The notes under the pieces: model-generated
What the model was told of the DNA's origin: nothing
Database searches by the model: none
The model's input: only the letters and a program-made list of their open reading frames with translations
Shown here: in pieces, positions 1 through 9,107 of the stretch
How the letters are laid out: each line of letters starts with the position of its first letter
How positions within the stretch are numbered: the first letter of the stretch is position 1
Source of the DNA: Kaistella jeonii
GTDB lineage: Bacteria; Bacteroidota; Bacteroidia; Flavobacteriales; Weeksellaceae
Direction: 5' to 3'
NCBI RefSeq assembly: GCF_000812865.1
Contig: NZ_JSYL01000002.1
Coordinates: 744,001-808,000, forward strand
DNA: 64,000 nt
Made by a program: the position numbers and the translations under genes

Positions 1-1
1 G

Positions 2-709
2 GAAATAATTCCGGAGATTTATTTTTATAGTTCTTTGGCTTATCAGCGTCAAAAAAACACGAAAAAAGCCGTTGAATTATTGGATCAAGCTTTAAAATTA
101 AGCCCGGATGCAGAACCTTATTTGAATAACCGTGCGCTGTTTCTGCAAGAATTGGGGCAGTCTGAAAAAGCGCTTGCCGATATGAACAGATCGATTGAAC
201 TGAATCCCAAGGTCGCCCAAAGTTATATTCACCGCGCCAATCTTTATCAGGAGAAAAAGGAATTCGAGAACTCAAGAAAGGATTATTTAAAAGCTTTGGC
301 ATTAGGAAGTGGTGACAATGGTATTTATGCAGATCTGGCAAATGTTTATCTCCAGTTGAATGATTATACTAAAGCGAGACAAAATTTTGAAATTTTCCTC
401 ACTAAGAATAAAGAAAGTCCTTCCGCGTACAGCAATTATGCTTATGCGCTGTTTGACATGAAAGATTATAAAAAATCTCTGGAGAATTTTGAAAAAGCCT
501 ATGCTCTGGAAAATAACGAAATAGATACTTTGGTTGGAATGGCCGTTTTATACAAACTGAACGGAAATGAGAAGAGATCTGAAGAAATGAAAAAAGAAAT
601 TGCAGCGAAAACAGAATACAAAGCTGAGAAAAAACTGCTGAAAACATTAGAAAATTCTCACTATTTCTACACGGATAAATTTAAGAAAGAGTGGGAAAAT
701 TTATTTTAA
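2..709 (+). CDS. TPR-repeat protein, 5' end outside window
   Basis: The reading frame is open to the left edge, so this is the C-terminal part of a longer protein; an apparent TTG start at 35 is only an internal leucine codon. The visible 235 or so residues are successive tetratricopeptide repeats with the usual pattern of a small residue at position 8, Ala at 20 and Pro near 32 (for example LNPKVAQSYIHRANLYQEKK). TPRs form a helical scaffold for protein-protein contacts. No enzyme domain or membrane segment is visible in this part. The partner and any N-terminal signal peptide cannot be judged from here. A hairpin follows the stop codon. Confidence 0.85.
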   Translation, partial: EIIPEIYFYSSLAYQRQKNTKKAVELLDQALKLSPDAEPYLNNRALFLQELGQSEKALADMNRSIELNPKVAQSYIHRANLYQEKKEFENSRKDYLKALALGSGDNGIYADLANVYLQLNDYTKARQNFEIFLTKNKESPSAYSNYAYALFDMKDYKKSLENFEKAYALENNEIDTLVGMAVLYKLNGNEKRSEEMKKEIAAKTEYKAEKKLLKTLENSHYFYTDKFKKEWENLF

Positions 710-713
710 AAAC

Positions 714-756
714 GAGATAATAAATGAGGCTGTTTTTTAGCCAGTCTCTTTGTTTT
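714..756 (+). terminator. Probable terminator between convergent genes
   Basis: GAGA...GGCT, a T-rich loop, then AGCC...TCTC followed by TTTGTTTTTT. The stem is interrupted. It lies between the TPR gene and the convergent Dph6-like gene, so it may serve the + strand gene. Confidence 0.5.
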
Positions 757-1448
757 TTATGAAACTAATTCGGCCTGCCAATACTCAAAAGTCTTTTTCT
801 CACCAGTATCTAAAGTAAAATCAAATGAGGTTTTAAGGGTTTCAGGAATTGAAAACGCAACTTCTTTATTAAACAAACCTCCGGCATAGGATAAAGTATG
901 ATACTCACCGTTTTCTCCGCATAAATCAATTCCCTTAGGAAATAACTTGATCACATTAGCATCTAAATCTTTTCCGATATAGGTTTCATCTAATAAATCA
1001 GCTTGAGTAACAATGATTTTTGACTTGATTCCTGAACTTAAAAAATCGTCGATAACTTCCTGAGATGTTTTTTCCCAAAGTGGTTCTACAACTTCAATTC
1101 CCACCGGATTCAATTTGCTTTCCCGATACGCTTTTACGTCGGATAAAAAGATATCGCCAAAAATGAAATGCTTTACCCCTTGTTCTTTAAAATGCTGAAC
1201 AGCTTCAGACATTTTCTCCTCGTAATTTTTTAATGCGGTAGATGATCCGACCTTGTAAAGAGGAATACCAATGCTTTCCGCCTGTCTTTCTAAAATCGCC
1301 AAAGGAACAGCATGCATGGAAGATTTTGACTTTCTTCATTCATCGTGGTCAATAATGCAATGACTTCAAATTCTTTTTCTTCCAAAACTTTCTGAAGTGC
1401 TAAAGCAGAATCTTTTCCGCCACTCCAGTTGAATACTGCTTTTTTCAT
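757..1448 (-). pseudogene. Dph6-like ATP pyrophosphatase (diphthine-ammonia ligase family), frameshifted
   Basis: Two adjacent reading frames together make one protein of about 230 residues. The first starts at 1448 (MKKAVFNWSGGKDSALAL) and carries the PP-loop SGGKDS that binds ATP in adenine-nucleotide alpha-hydrolase enzymes. It continues to NEESQN and then runs into a wrong frame and a stop. The second frame resumes at MHAVPLAILERQ and contains the family motifs FGDIFLSDVKAYRE and DLCGENGEYHTLSYAGG. Loss of a single T near 1317-1326 explains the break; no long homopolymer is present. In bacteria the role of this family is unclear; the eukaryotic relative amidates diphthine. It could be a real mutation or an assembly error. 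Confidence 0.8.
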
Positions 1449-1496
1449 TGAATTTTCTATATCTCGAGTATATGATTGCACGATGGCTGATATTGA

Positions 1497-1751
1497 TTAA
1501 TTGCGACCGAGATCCCTTTCCTTTAATTCTTTTTCAAGGGCTTTTTTATAAGACCATTTTTTAGCAAACATTGGGATGAAAAACAAGGGAAACGCGGTAA
1601 GAATTCCGAAGCCATTTTCCACCGTGCTGTATATGGCAACTCCAATCATTACGCCCACCAATACGGCATTGATGATGTTGGTGGATTTGATCTTTTGTAA
1701 TTCGATCAACAATTCTTTGGCGGTCATTTCGGCGGGTTCTTTTTGTTTCAT
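1497..1751 (-). CDS. Small two-helix membrane protein
   Basis: An 84-residue protein. The N-terminal third is charged and helical (MTAKELLIELQKIKSTN). Two hydrophobic segments follow at roughly residues 27-45 and 48-65, separated by a short ENGFG turn, and the C-terminus is strongly basic/acidic (KKALEKELKERDLGRN). I do not recognise a named family. It lies just upstream of the Dph6-like gene on the same strand (48 nt before its first codon), so they may be cotranscribed. Confidence 0.65.
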   Translation of the reverse strand: MKQKEPAEMTAKELLIELQKIKSTNIINAVLVGVMIGVAIYSTVENGFGILTAFPLFFIPMFAKKWSYKKALEKELKERDLGRN

Positions 1752-1819
1752 TTTGATAGGTTAATTTTCATTTCTGCCGAACGCGTGAGTTGGTCACTTA
1801 TATTTTTATTGATGACTTT

Positions 1820-1993
1820 TTAATTAATTGGAAAGCAGGTCGCGAATTTTTGTTCCAATTCAGCAATTTTCTCTTTGTTGCTGCTTGAACGGACGAGAAC
1901 GCGAACTTCAACATCTTTTTTCAGTAATTCCTTGATGATTCTGCCACCACGATTTCCGGTTTCGCTGGCGATGATTATTGTTTTGTTGGGCAT
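1820..1993 (-). pseudogene. Truncated NmrA-like NAD(P)-binding fragment
   Basis: Starting at the MPNKT methionine, about 50 residues match the first beta-alpha-beta unit of an NmrA/atypical SDR protein. The TGNRGGRIIKELL stretch is the nucleotide-binding TGxxGxxI loop, followed by VEVRVLVRSSS. After LEQK the frame diverges and stops, leaving 57 residues where the family normally has around 280-300. The rest of the gene is not nearby. It is most likely a deletion remnant; a functional mini-protein is improbable. Confidence 0.55.
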
Positions 1994-2268
1994 TGGGTTT
2001 TTGTTAAAGAGCAAGCCTGTTTTTGTAAATTTTATATACGGTAAAATTACAAATGGACTGTTATAAAATTAGATTAAAAATAAGTGGAGAAATAAAGTGA
2101 CGCTATCATATCAGGTAATTTACGGATTGTTTGTGAAATTGGTAGTTCTTGTGAAGGAAAAATAGGAAAAAATCTTAAATGAAAATTTAATTTGAAGTTT
2201 TAACTACTTTTAATTCAAATAGAAAATCTCGAGAAATTTGAAATTTTGATAACGAGCTCATTATTATG

Positions 2269-3525
2269 CTAAATATTTGAATACCTTTTCTTTAATTTTA
2301 AAAGTCTAATATATTTATACCATAGTATACTTGAAATAATTAGAAGAAAGAGGGTAAATACGTATTCAATTATAGAAAAAGCAATGTCTAAATAGCCTTG
2401 TTGATCCGCAGAATTTTCTTTTGTTTTAATAATTTCAGATGCTGGTAGATTTTTATCAAAATATTTAATTCCTAACGAATCATTAAGCTTATAAAATTTT
2501 TTATTTTCTAATTTATTATCTGAAATTAATTTAATTAATTTTTTATCGGCTTCCTCTTTGACCTTGGTGTATGGATTATCAATTTTTTTAAATGTAAAAC
2601 TAAAATTATCAATAAATTTTTTCAATAAAATTATTTCATTTTTATCAGAGCGATCCTTACGATATATTTCGGTTAAGCTATTAAACTCACGTTCATTTGC
2701 TTTTTCAATTTTATCTGTTTTATTTTTCAATTTTAGCCCAAATTGCTTTGCCAAGGTATCGATTTGAACTCTATTATTTTCTATATAAAATTCTGTTTTA
2801 AAATCAAAACTGCGGTATAAAATTGAATCTTTTTTTGAAATCTTAATTTTATTTGCGACTGGTTTAATTTCAAATTTAGTTTCTTCAATTTCTTTTGCAA
2901 ATTTATATTTTGAATACGCTGAAACTGCAGCGATAAAAATGAAGAATAATGTTAGAAAACTGGCTGCTAATTTATAGAGAGATAAATCATTTTCTTTAAA
3001 ATTGATACTGCTGGGAATAATATTATAAATTCTATGACCAACAGTTAATTTAGTGTTTTTTGAATCTAATAAGCCAGCAAATGAAATAAAGTCGTTAGAT
3101 TTTAATAAACTTTTTTCGATGATTATTTTATTCTTATCAATAATAAATTTCGGTTGGAAATCCACACTAGTTTTAGTAATTTCAAAATGTTTCCAAACAG
3201 CTTTTATGTCTTTTGAATAAATTGTTAATTGCTTATCTATATCATCAGATTTAACATCATTATGACCTTTGAAAATTATTGTCCCATTAAAAAGAATTAA
3301 GTTTTCATTTATGTTGGAATTCTTATATTTAATTGATATTCCGTTAATCTTCTTTATTACATCATCATAAAGTTTAATGTTACTTCTTTCGATATAATAA
3401 AAAGAAGAGCGCCTTATGTAAAAAACAGCCCAAATAGATAAAAGTATGGGAAGGATATATTTAATAAACTGGAGCAAATCACCAAAAGTTATTTTACTAA
3501 ATAAATTTAAAAGTATATCAATCAT
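2269..3525 (-). CDS. Unrecognised three-segment membrane protein
   Basis: A 418-residue protein that I cannot place in a family. Hydrophobic helices are visible near residues 17-37, 190-212 and 383-407, so both ends of a long middle region are membrane anchored. The regions between them (about residues 40-185 and 215-380) are polar, lysine- and asparagine-rich, and the second looks helical (KIEKANEREFNSLTEIYRKD). Codon use is more AT-rich than that of neighbouring core genes, which hints at transfer. It has no close operon partner: long gaps lie on both sides. Confidence 0.65.
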   Translation of the reverse strand: MIDILLNLFSKITFGDLLQFIKYILPILLSIWAVFYIRRSSFYYIERSNIKLYDDVIKKINGISIKYKNSNINENLILFNGTIIFKGHNDVKSDDIDKQLTIYSKDIKAVWKHFEITKTSVDFQPKFIIDKNKIIIEKSLLKSNDFISFAGLLDSKNTKLTVGHRIYNIIPSSINFKENDLSLYKLAASFLTLFFIFIAAVSAYSKYKFAKEIEETKFEIKPVANKIKISKKDSILYRSFDFKTEFYIENNRVQIDTLAKQFGLKLKNKTDKIEKANEREFNSLTEIYRKDRSDKNEIILLKKFIDNFSFTFKKIDNPYTKVKEEADKKLIKLISDNKLENKKFYKLNDSLGIKYFDKNLPASEIIKTKENSADQQGYLDIAFSIIEYVFTLFLLIISSILWYKYIRLLKLKKRYSNI

Positions 3526-3643
3526 ATATTATATTTTTACAATATTTTAAAAAAAACTGAAAAGTGCAACAATAATCAAAAATACCAAAAATTCCTCTTG
3601 AAAAATCAAAAGGAATTTATATTATTAATTAAAAATGAGAATT

Positions 3644-4035
3644 CTACGAAATCACGCCACTTCCCACCAACTCATCCTCCAGATACCAAGCAGCAAACTG
3701 TCCTTCTGCAATCGCAGATTGTGGGTTTTCAAACTCGATATAGAAACCTTCTTCAAATTGGTAAATCGTCGATTCTTCCAAAGTTTGTCGGTACCTGATT
3801 CTGGCTTTTACTTTCATCCATTCGCCATTTTGCAATCGCAGATCTTCACGAACCCAATGAACTTCTGAATTTTCTACTTTTAAAGCGCTTCTGAAAAGGC
3901 CCGGGAAATTTCTTCCTTCCCCAACAAAAACGATATTTCTTATTGATACTGTGGAAATCAAAAAACACCATCTACTTGTCCACCGAGTCTAAAGCCTTTG
4001 CGTTTAATTTCTAAATCCATGGTCGGTATAATCAC
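3644..4035 (-). pseudogene. Broken duplicate of the 3' end of mnmA
   Basis: The last 93 or so codons are almost identical to the C-terminus of intact MnmA encoded at 7620-8807 (both end ELVGSGVIS), with high nucleotide identity over 3644-3940. Further upstream (3941-4035) homology continues but is more divergent: KRKGFRLGGQVD corresponds to [12 protein letters not shown] of MnmA. A one-base deletion breaks the frame between those parts and no N-terminal PP-loop domain is present. The fragment therefore cannot thiolate tRNA. It lies in the same orientation as mnmA and 3.98 kb away, with the T9SS propeller gene between them. Confidence 0.85.
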
Positions 4036-4103
4036 AAAATTAAGTTACTAAAAATAAATCATTTACTGAATTTTGAAAGATGATGTATGATTTTCCAAAA
4101 CAC

Positions 4104-4111
4104 TATATTTG
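4104..4111 (+). promoter_or_regulatory. -7 box for the T9SS propeller gene
   Basis: TATATTTG fits the Bacteroidota -7 consensus TAnnTTTG and ends 12 nt before the ATG at 4124. It overlaps a TTG that could otherwise be read as an earlier start, which supports the ATG start. Confidence 0.55.
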
Positions 4112-4123
4112 TCAAAAAAGAAT

Positions 4124-7100
4124 ATGAAACACTTCTATTTATTATTATTATTTTTTTGTACTAGTTGGTTATCGGCACAAGGTAGCGTCAATTGGCAACT
4201 TTTGAATCCCAAACCAAGCAAATCTAACGGTATCGATATCGTAATGTCTTCTCCAACTCAAATCATTTATATCACTGATAAAGAAATTATCAAAACGACA
4301 GATGGTGGGGAAATTTGGTCCATAAAAAAGCAAATTTCATCTGCTAAAGATCTAGATGTAAAAAATAATATCGGACTGGTCGTGGGTAGTTTCGGAAATA
4401 TATTTTTATCTACAGATACTGGTGAAATTTGGAACAAACTAACCGTTAATAGTCAGGAAGATTTTATTTATTGCAAAATAAATTCGGATAATAATTTGTT
4501 GGCAGCGAGTTCTAAAAAACTTTATTTTTCTGCAGACGGTGGAGGTACCTGGAGTCAGAGAGCGATTCCTTTTGTTAATGTTAAGACGGTCTTATTTTTA
4601 GATGATCTCGCAGGATTTGTAGGAACAAATGATGGGAAAATTTACAAAACAATAGATGGCGGCGTAAACTGGGTTCTTAAAAGCAGTGTCAATGTTATTC
4701 CTTCAGATATTTTTACATTGTATTTCTTCAATGCTAGTATAGGATTTGCAGAACGCGGCCATGGGGAATTACTGAAGACTACTGATGCTGGAGACACATG
4801 GATTAAAACGTCGACTCTTGGCGACAAAATTTATGCTTTTTCTTTTGTGTCAGAAAATATTGGTTTTGCGGCAGGCGACAATGGGGTGATTTTTAAAACA
4901 GTAGATGGAGGCAACACGTGGACGGACAAGTTCTTTCAATATGGCAGAATCTACCAAACTTCAATGTTTGGTATTCATTTTATTTCGGAAAATGTAGGGT
5001 TTTCAGTTGGCCAAAGAGGTAGAATTATTAAAACGCAAAATTCAGGTGATGACTGGAACCAGTATGCTCCTTTTTACAACGATGTTAGTACAATAAATAA
5101 AGTTGATGGAGTTTTATTTGCAAAGGTTGGTCTCGATATTTACAAGTCGGTTAATGATGGGGGCGACTGGACAATCCTGAACAGACCGAATGAATTTCTG
5201 ACACCGAATCCCTTTACAATTTTACAGTATTCCAGAAAAATCAAATTTATTACAAAAGATATTGGATATATCATTGGAGGAACTTATAATACAGATTCTC
5301 GACTATTTAAAACAATAGATGGCGGAACTACATGGACTGTGAAAAAGCAATTCAACGTTGCTGGTCTCAATGATTTAACTTTCGTCAACGAAAATGTTGG
5401 TTTTGTCTGCGGTGGACAGGGTACGATGACTAAGGGTATTTTTAAAACTATTGACGGAGGAACGACTTGGACGCAGTTAATTTCTGATCAATTATTTGGG
5501 AAGATCACAGCGATTAATGAGAACCTTGTTTTTGCCTCTACATACAGTAGTTTATACAAATCCACAGATGGTGGACTAACCTGGAATTTAATTTTAAATG
5601 ACGATAATCAACAGATTAGTGATTTTAATTTTACTGATGAATCTAATGGTTATGTAATTGGTAATGGGTCTTTTAAATTAGAAAAAACTACAGATGGAGG
5701 AAGTAATTGGACTACCGTTGAAATTCCTAATCAATCGTACAATCTGGTTAGATTTAAAACTAAAAACATTGGGCTGATTGCAAATGAATATGGTGTAATT
5801 TACAGAACTTTTAATGCAGGAAGAAGTTGGGAAACAGACTCACAAAGTTATGCTGCATATGATCTCCTGTATTCCGGTGAAGAAATTTATCTTTCCGGTC
5901 AATATGGTAATATTTTTAAAGGATCATTTCAAAATATTCCAAATTATGTTATCAAAACAGATGAAGTAACAGAGTTTGGATCAAAAACTGCGAAATTTTC
6001 AGGAAGCGCTGCAAGCAATTTCTCGGTGATCACCGACTTAAAATTTATGTATAGTAAAGCGGCCAGTTTTACTAATTCAGTTATAGTTGATGTAAATAAT
6101 CCAGTTGTTAATGCAAATGATTCAAATGGTCTTTTTGCAGACATCAACAATTTAGAACCAAACACGAAATATTATGTGCGCGTTACTGGTAAAGTAAATG
6201 GAAACACAGTCACAGGAAACACTATTAATTTTACGACCAAATCTTCCTATAATTTGGTGATTTATGATACTTATACTCCTTTAGCAACTAAGAAAAATTT
6301 ATCCGGACAAGGAAGTGCAAATGGAAGTCAATTATCAAATATTAAATTTCAATATTCTACAGATAATGTCTCTTTTGATCAATCTTCAGATTCTGTTCCC
6401 GCAAGTATTGCGCAAGGCAGCAGCAATATAAATTTAAATTCATCTTTGCAAAATCTAGAACCAGCAACTACTTACTTCGCCCGTATCTGTGCAGATTATG
6501 AAAATGAAAAAGTTTATAGTAATGTAGTCACTTTTACTACAGCCAAAGAATATTCTTTAATATTAGATGAGGTTAACCTTAATTACAGTTCGATCCCTTT
6601 CTCTGCCTCAGTCTATGCAAATAACAAAGAGATTACCAACTTAGTTTTTGAGTATGGCACTTCAGAATATGATAACTTTATAGCAGCAAATCCTTCCCAG
6701 GTTCTTAGTGAGCAAGCTGATTTCGTTTCTGCTGAGGTATTAAAATCATCTTTAAACCCAGTCAAAAATTACAAAGTTCGTTTAAAAGGATTTACGAATG
6801 GAAAAACGGCATACAGTAATACAGTTCTGTTTAGAATTGATAAATCTTTGGTCTTTGCAAAAAATAAAAGTGAATATGTAACCGATAGCGAGGTTAAAAT
6901 TACGGGTCTGATAAAGTCTTACAACTATAGTCCACTATCAGATATTTCGATAGAATATGGCAAAACAGTTGATTTGGGAACCTCAAAATTATGTACTCCT
7001 TCCTATAAAAACGGAACGTCAACATTCTCTGTTAGCGCGAACCTAAATCAATTAGAAAGTCAAACGCAATATTATTGTAGGTTTTCAGCGATGCAAGATG

Positions 7101-7393
7101 GAGTAAAATATTATTCAGACCTTTTTCAGTTTAATACTTCTCAATTAGCTGTTTCAAACCCGAACAGAATTAAATTTCAGTTGTTCCCAAATCCGGTAAA
7201 TGATGAATTGTATTTCGAGGGTAGTGAGAAAATTGCTAAAATTGAAATTTATGACTTATCTGGTAAATTAGTAGTTGCTAAAGCAGCTCTAGATATTAGA
7301 AGTCTTAAGGTCGATAAATTGCTGAGAGGTACCTTTGTAATTAAAATTTACTCTGAAAGTGAAGTTTATACATCTAAATTTATAAAGAACTAA
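4124..7393 (+). CDS. T9SS-exported BNR/Ycf48-like propeller protein with Fn3-like repeats
   Basis: A 1089-residue secreted protein. From the ATG at 4124 it has a signal peptide ending in WLSAQ. Residues about 20-600 contain many repeats of the kind IFKTIDGGTTWT (BNR/Asp-box, as in the photosystem II stability factor Ycf48), predicting one or two beta-propellers. Residues about 620-1000 hold repeats with LEPNTKYYVRVTG, LEPATTYFARIC and similar phrases that look like fibronectin type III modules. The C-terminal 70 residues (FPNPVNDELYF ... GTFVIKIYSES) are a type A T9SS sorting domain, so it should be exported and attached to or released from the cell surface. The ligand is unknown. It sits between the broken and intact copies of the mnmA 3' end. 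Confidence 0.9.
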   Translation: MKHFYLLLLFFCTSWLSAQGSVNWQLLNPKPSKSNGIDIVMSSPTQIIYITDKEIIKTTDGGEIWSIKKQISSAKDLDVKNNIGLVVGSFGNIFLSTDTGEIWNKLTVNSQEDFIYCKINSDNNLLAASSKKLYFSADGGGTWSQRAIPFVNVKTVLFLDDLAGFVGTNDGKIYKTIDGGVNWVLKSSVNVIPSDIFTLYFFNASIGFAERGHGELLKTTDAGDTWIKTSTLGDKIYAFSFVSENIGFAAGDNGVIFKTVDGGNTWTDKFFQYGRIYQTSMFGIHFISENVGFSVGQRGRIIKTQNSGDDWNQYAPFYNDVSTINKVDGVLFAKVGLDIYKSVNDGGDWTILNRPNEFLTPNPFTILQYSRKIKFITKDIGYIIGGTYNTDSRLFKTIDGGTTWTVKKQFNVAGLNDLTFVNENVGFVCGGQGTMTKGIFKTIDGGTTWTQLISDQLFGKITAINENLVFASTYSSLYKSTDGGLTWNLILNDDNQQISDFNFTDESNGYVIGNGSFKLEKTTDGGSNWTTVEIPNQSYNLVRFKTKNIGLIANEYGVIYRTFNAGRSWETDSQSYAAYDLLYSGEEIYLSGQYGNIFKGSFQNIPNYVIKTDEVTEFGSKTAKFSGSAASNFSVITDLKFMYSKAASFTNSVIVDVNNPVVNANDSNGLFADINNLEPNTKYYVRVTGKVNGNTVTGNTINFTTKSSYNLVIYDTYTPLATKKNLSGQGSANGSQLSNIKFQYSTDNVSFDQSSDSVPASIAQGSSNINLNSSLQNLEPATTYFARICADYENEKVYSNVVTFTTAKEYSLILDEVNLNYSSIPFSASVYANNKEITNLVFEYGTSEYDNFIAANPSQVLSEQADFVSAEVLKSSLNPVKNYKVRLKGFTNGKTAYSNTVLFRIDKSLVFAKNKSEYVTDSEVKITGLIKSYNYSPLSDISIEYGKTVDLGTSKLCTPSYKNGTSTFSVSANLNQLESQTQYYCRFSAMQDGVKYYSDLFQFNTSQLAVSNPNRIKFQLFPNPVNDELYFEGSEKIAKIEIYDLSGKLVVAKAALDIRSLKVDKLLRGTFVIKIYSESEVYTSKFIKN

Positions 7394-7413
7394 TTTCACT
7401 TATCTTAAAAATT

Positions 7414-7448
7414 AAAGACTTTACGTAATTCACGTAAAGTCTTTTTTT
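7414..7448 (+). terminator. Intrinsic terminator of the T9SS propeller gene
   Basis: A perfect 13-bp stem (AAAGACTTTACGT / ACGTAAAGTCTTT) with a 5-nt loop runs into a T-tract, 21 nt after the stop codon. Confidence 0.9.
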
Positions 7449-7619
7449 ATGTAAATGATTTGTTTAAAACAATTTTAATCTTTTACAAATACTACGAATG
7501 CGTTCTATAAAATTTTCTTTTTTGTACTTTTCACAAGAAAATAACATCTAAAATTTTTTCTTTTATATATCGATCTTGGTTGCGAAATGATAAAAAACTA
7601 GCCTGAGTAGCCAGCAATT

Positions 7620-8807
7620 TTACGAAATCACCCCACTTCCCACCAATTCATCTTCCAAATACCACGCAGCAAACTGTCCTTCTGCAATCGCAGATTGTGG
7701 GTTTTCAAACTCGATATAGAAACCTTCTTCAAATTGATAAAGTGTCGCTTCTTCCAACGTTTGTCGGTACCGGATTCTGGCTTTTACTTTCATCGATTCG
7801 CCATTTTGCAAACGCAGATCTTCACGAACCCAATGAACTTCTGAGTTTTCAATTTTCAAAGCGCTTCTGAAAAGTCCCGGGAAACTTCTTCCTTCCCCAA
7901 CAAAAACGATATTTTTTTCGATATCTCTGGAAATCAAAAAGCAAGATTCTTTATGTCCGCCAATTCCCAAACCTTTACTTTGACCGACCGTAAAATAATG
8001 CGCACCCTGATGTTTGCCAATTACTTTTCCGTCCGATTTTTCGTAGTTGAGTTTCAGAGAAAGAAATTGCAATTCTTCTAATTTTGATGAAAACTCAGGT
8101 TTTTCTTGATGAAAACCGCTGAAATCTTTAAATATTTCTACAATTTCACCTTCTTTTGGTTCCAACTGTTGTTGCAGAAAAGTGGGTAAACTCACTTTTC
8201 CGATGAAACATAAGCCTTGCGAATCTTTTTTATCTGCAGTCACCAAACCCATTTCTCTCGCGATTTCCCGAACTTCAGGTTTCGTCAGTTCCCCAATCGG
8301 AAACAAAGATTTTGATAATTGATCCTGATTCAACTGACACAAAAAATACGACTGATCTTTATTGTTATCTGCTCCCGCCAAAAGATGAAAAATCTCTTTT
8401 CCATTCTCATCAAAAGTGGAGTTTACCTGTGCGTAATGTCCCGTTGCAACTTTCTCAGCACCAAGCGATAAGGCTGTTTTCATGAACACGTCAAACTTCA
8501 CTTCACGGTTACACAGAACATCAGGATTTGGCGTTCGGCCTTTTTTATATTCCTCGAACATATAATCCACGATTTTCTCCTTATACAATTCGCTCATATC
8601 GATGACCTGATAAGGAATTCCGAGTTTTTGCGCCACCATCAAAGCGTCATTACTGTCCTCGATCCAGGGACATTCATCCTCCAAAGTGACCGACGCATCA
8701 TTCCAGTTTCGCATAAAAAGCGCTACCACTTCATGACCTTGTTTCTGCAGTAAATACGCTGCAACACTGGAATCTACACCTCCAGAAAGTCCTACTACAA
8801 TTTTCAT
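7620..8807 (-). CDS. mnmA: tRNA-specific 2-thiouridylase MnmA
   Basis: A 395-residue enzyme that makes 2-thiouridine at the wobble position (U34) of tRNA-Lys, -Glu and -Gln in the cytoplasm, using ATP and persulfide sulfur. The PP-loop [10 protein letters not shown] is at residues 6-15. The two catalytic cysteines are visible: Cys99 in [12 protein letters not shown] and Cys200 in [16 protein letters not shown] and DQSYFL motifs lie between them, and the C-terminal beta-barrel domain is complete. Length is somewhat above the usual 360-370 because of an extra loop near residues 215-250. A second, broken copy of its 3' end lies at 3644-4035. Confidence 0.96.
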   Translation of the reverse strand: MKIVVGLSGGVDSSVAAYLLQKQGHEVVALFMRNWNDASVTLEDECPWIEDSNDALMVAQKLGIPYQVIDMSELYKEKIVDYMFEEYKKGRTPNPDVLCNREVKFDVFMKTALSLGAEKVATGHYAQVNSTFDENGKEIFHLLAGADNNKDQSYFLCQLNQDQLSKSLFPIGELTKPEVREIAREMGLVTADKKDSQGLCFIGKVSLPTFLQQQLEPKEGEIVEIFKDFSGFHQEKPEFSSKLEELQFLSLKLNYEKSDGKVIGKHQGAHYFTVGQSKGLGIGGHKESCFLISRDIEKNIVFVGEGRSFPGLFRSALKIENSEVHWVREDLRLQNGESMKVKARIRYRQTLEEATLYQFEEGFYIEFENPQSAIAEGQFAAWYLEDELVGSGVIS

Positions 8808-8852
8808 ATGTTCATTTTATAAAGCATTTCAAGGATGCTCTTTTGTGAGGCG

Positions 8853-8860
8853 CAAATTTA
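8853..8860 (-). promoter_or_regulatory. -7 box for mnmA
   Basis: TAAATTTG on the minus strand, 45 nt upstream of the mnmA start codon; fits TAnnTTTG. No convincing -33 element was chosen. Confidence 0.4.
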
Positions 8861-8880
8861 CGATATTAAAAGCACTTTTT

Positions 8881-8994
8881 TAAGGAGCAACAAGAGTTTC
8901 GCTTCTTTCGAAAACCCAACCCGCTTTCCGTTCCAATCTTTTGTTTTTTATTCAAAAAACAAAAGGATTTCCACTCCAATCGGGGCTAGAAGAT
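8881..8994. repeat. Dispersed intergenic repeat, copy 1
   Basis: Begins AAGGAGCAACAAGAGTTTCG and ends near TCCAATCGGGGCTAGAAG. The same opening and closing phrases occur at 25520-25640. It contains a perfect 12-bp stem with a 4-nt loop (8938-8949 pairing with 8954-8965). The spacer between the conserved ends differs from copy 2. No reading frame is evident; it fills most of the gap between mnmA and the next gene, which otherwise holds only promoters. Confidence 0.6.
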
Positions 8995-9080
8995 AGATTT
9001 TTTTCTCTTCCAAAATATTTTCATCGCAGAAAACCAGTTCGTTTTAGAATAATAGAAATTTTCGATTTCAAAAAAAGAAC

Positions 9081-9088
9081 TATTTTTG
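9081..9088 (+). promoter_or_regulatory. -7 box for the 9108 gene
   Basis: TATTTTTG ends 19 nt before the ATG at 9108, the spacing seen for several other genes in this window. Confidence 0.5.
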
Positions 9089-9107
9089 AAAGTACAATCA
9101 AGCAATC

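Noticed and set aside
4109-4126. TTG as start of the T9SS propeller gene
   Set aside because: The TTG is part of the -7 box; the ATG at 4124 gives a normal signal peptide.
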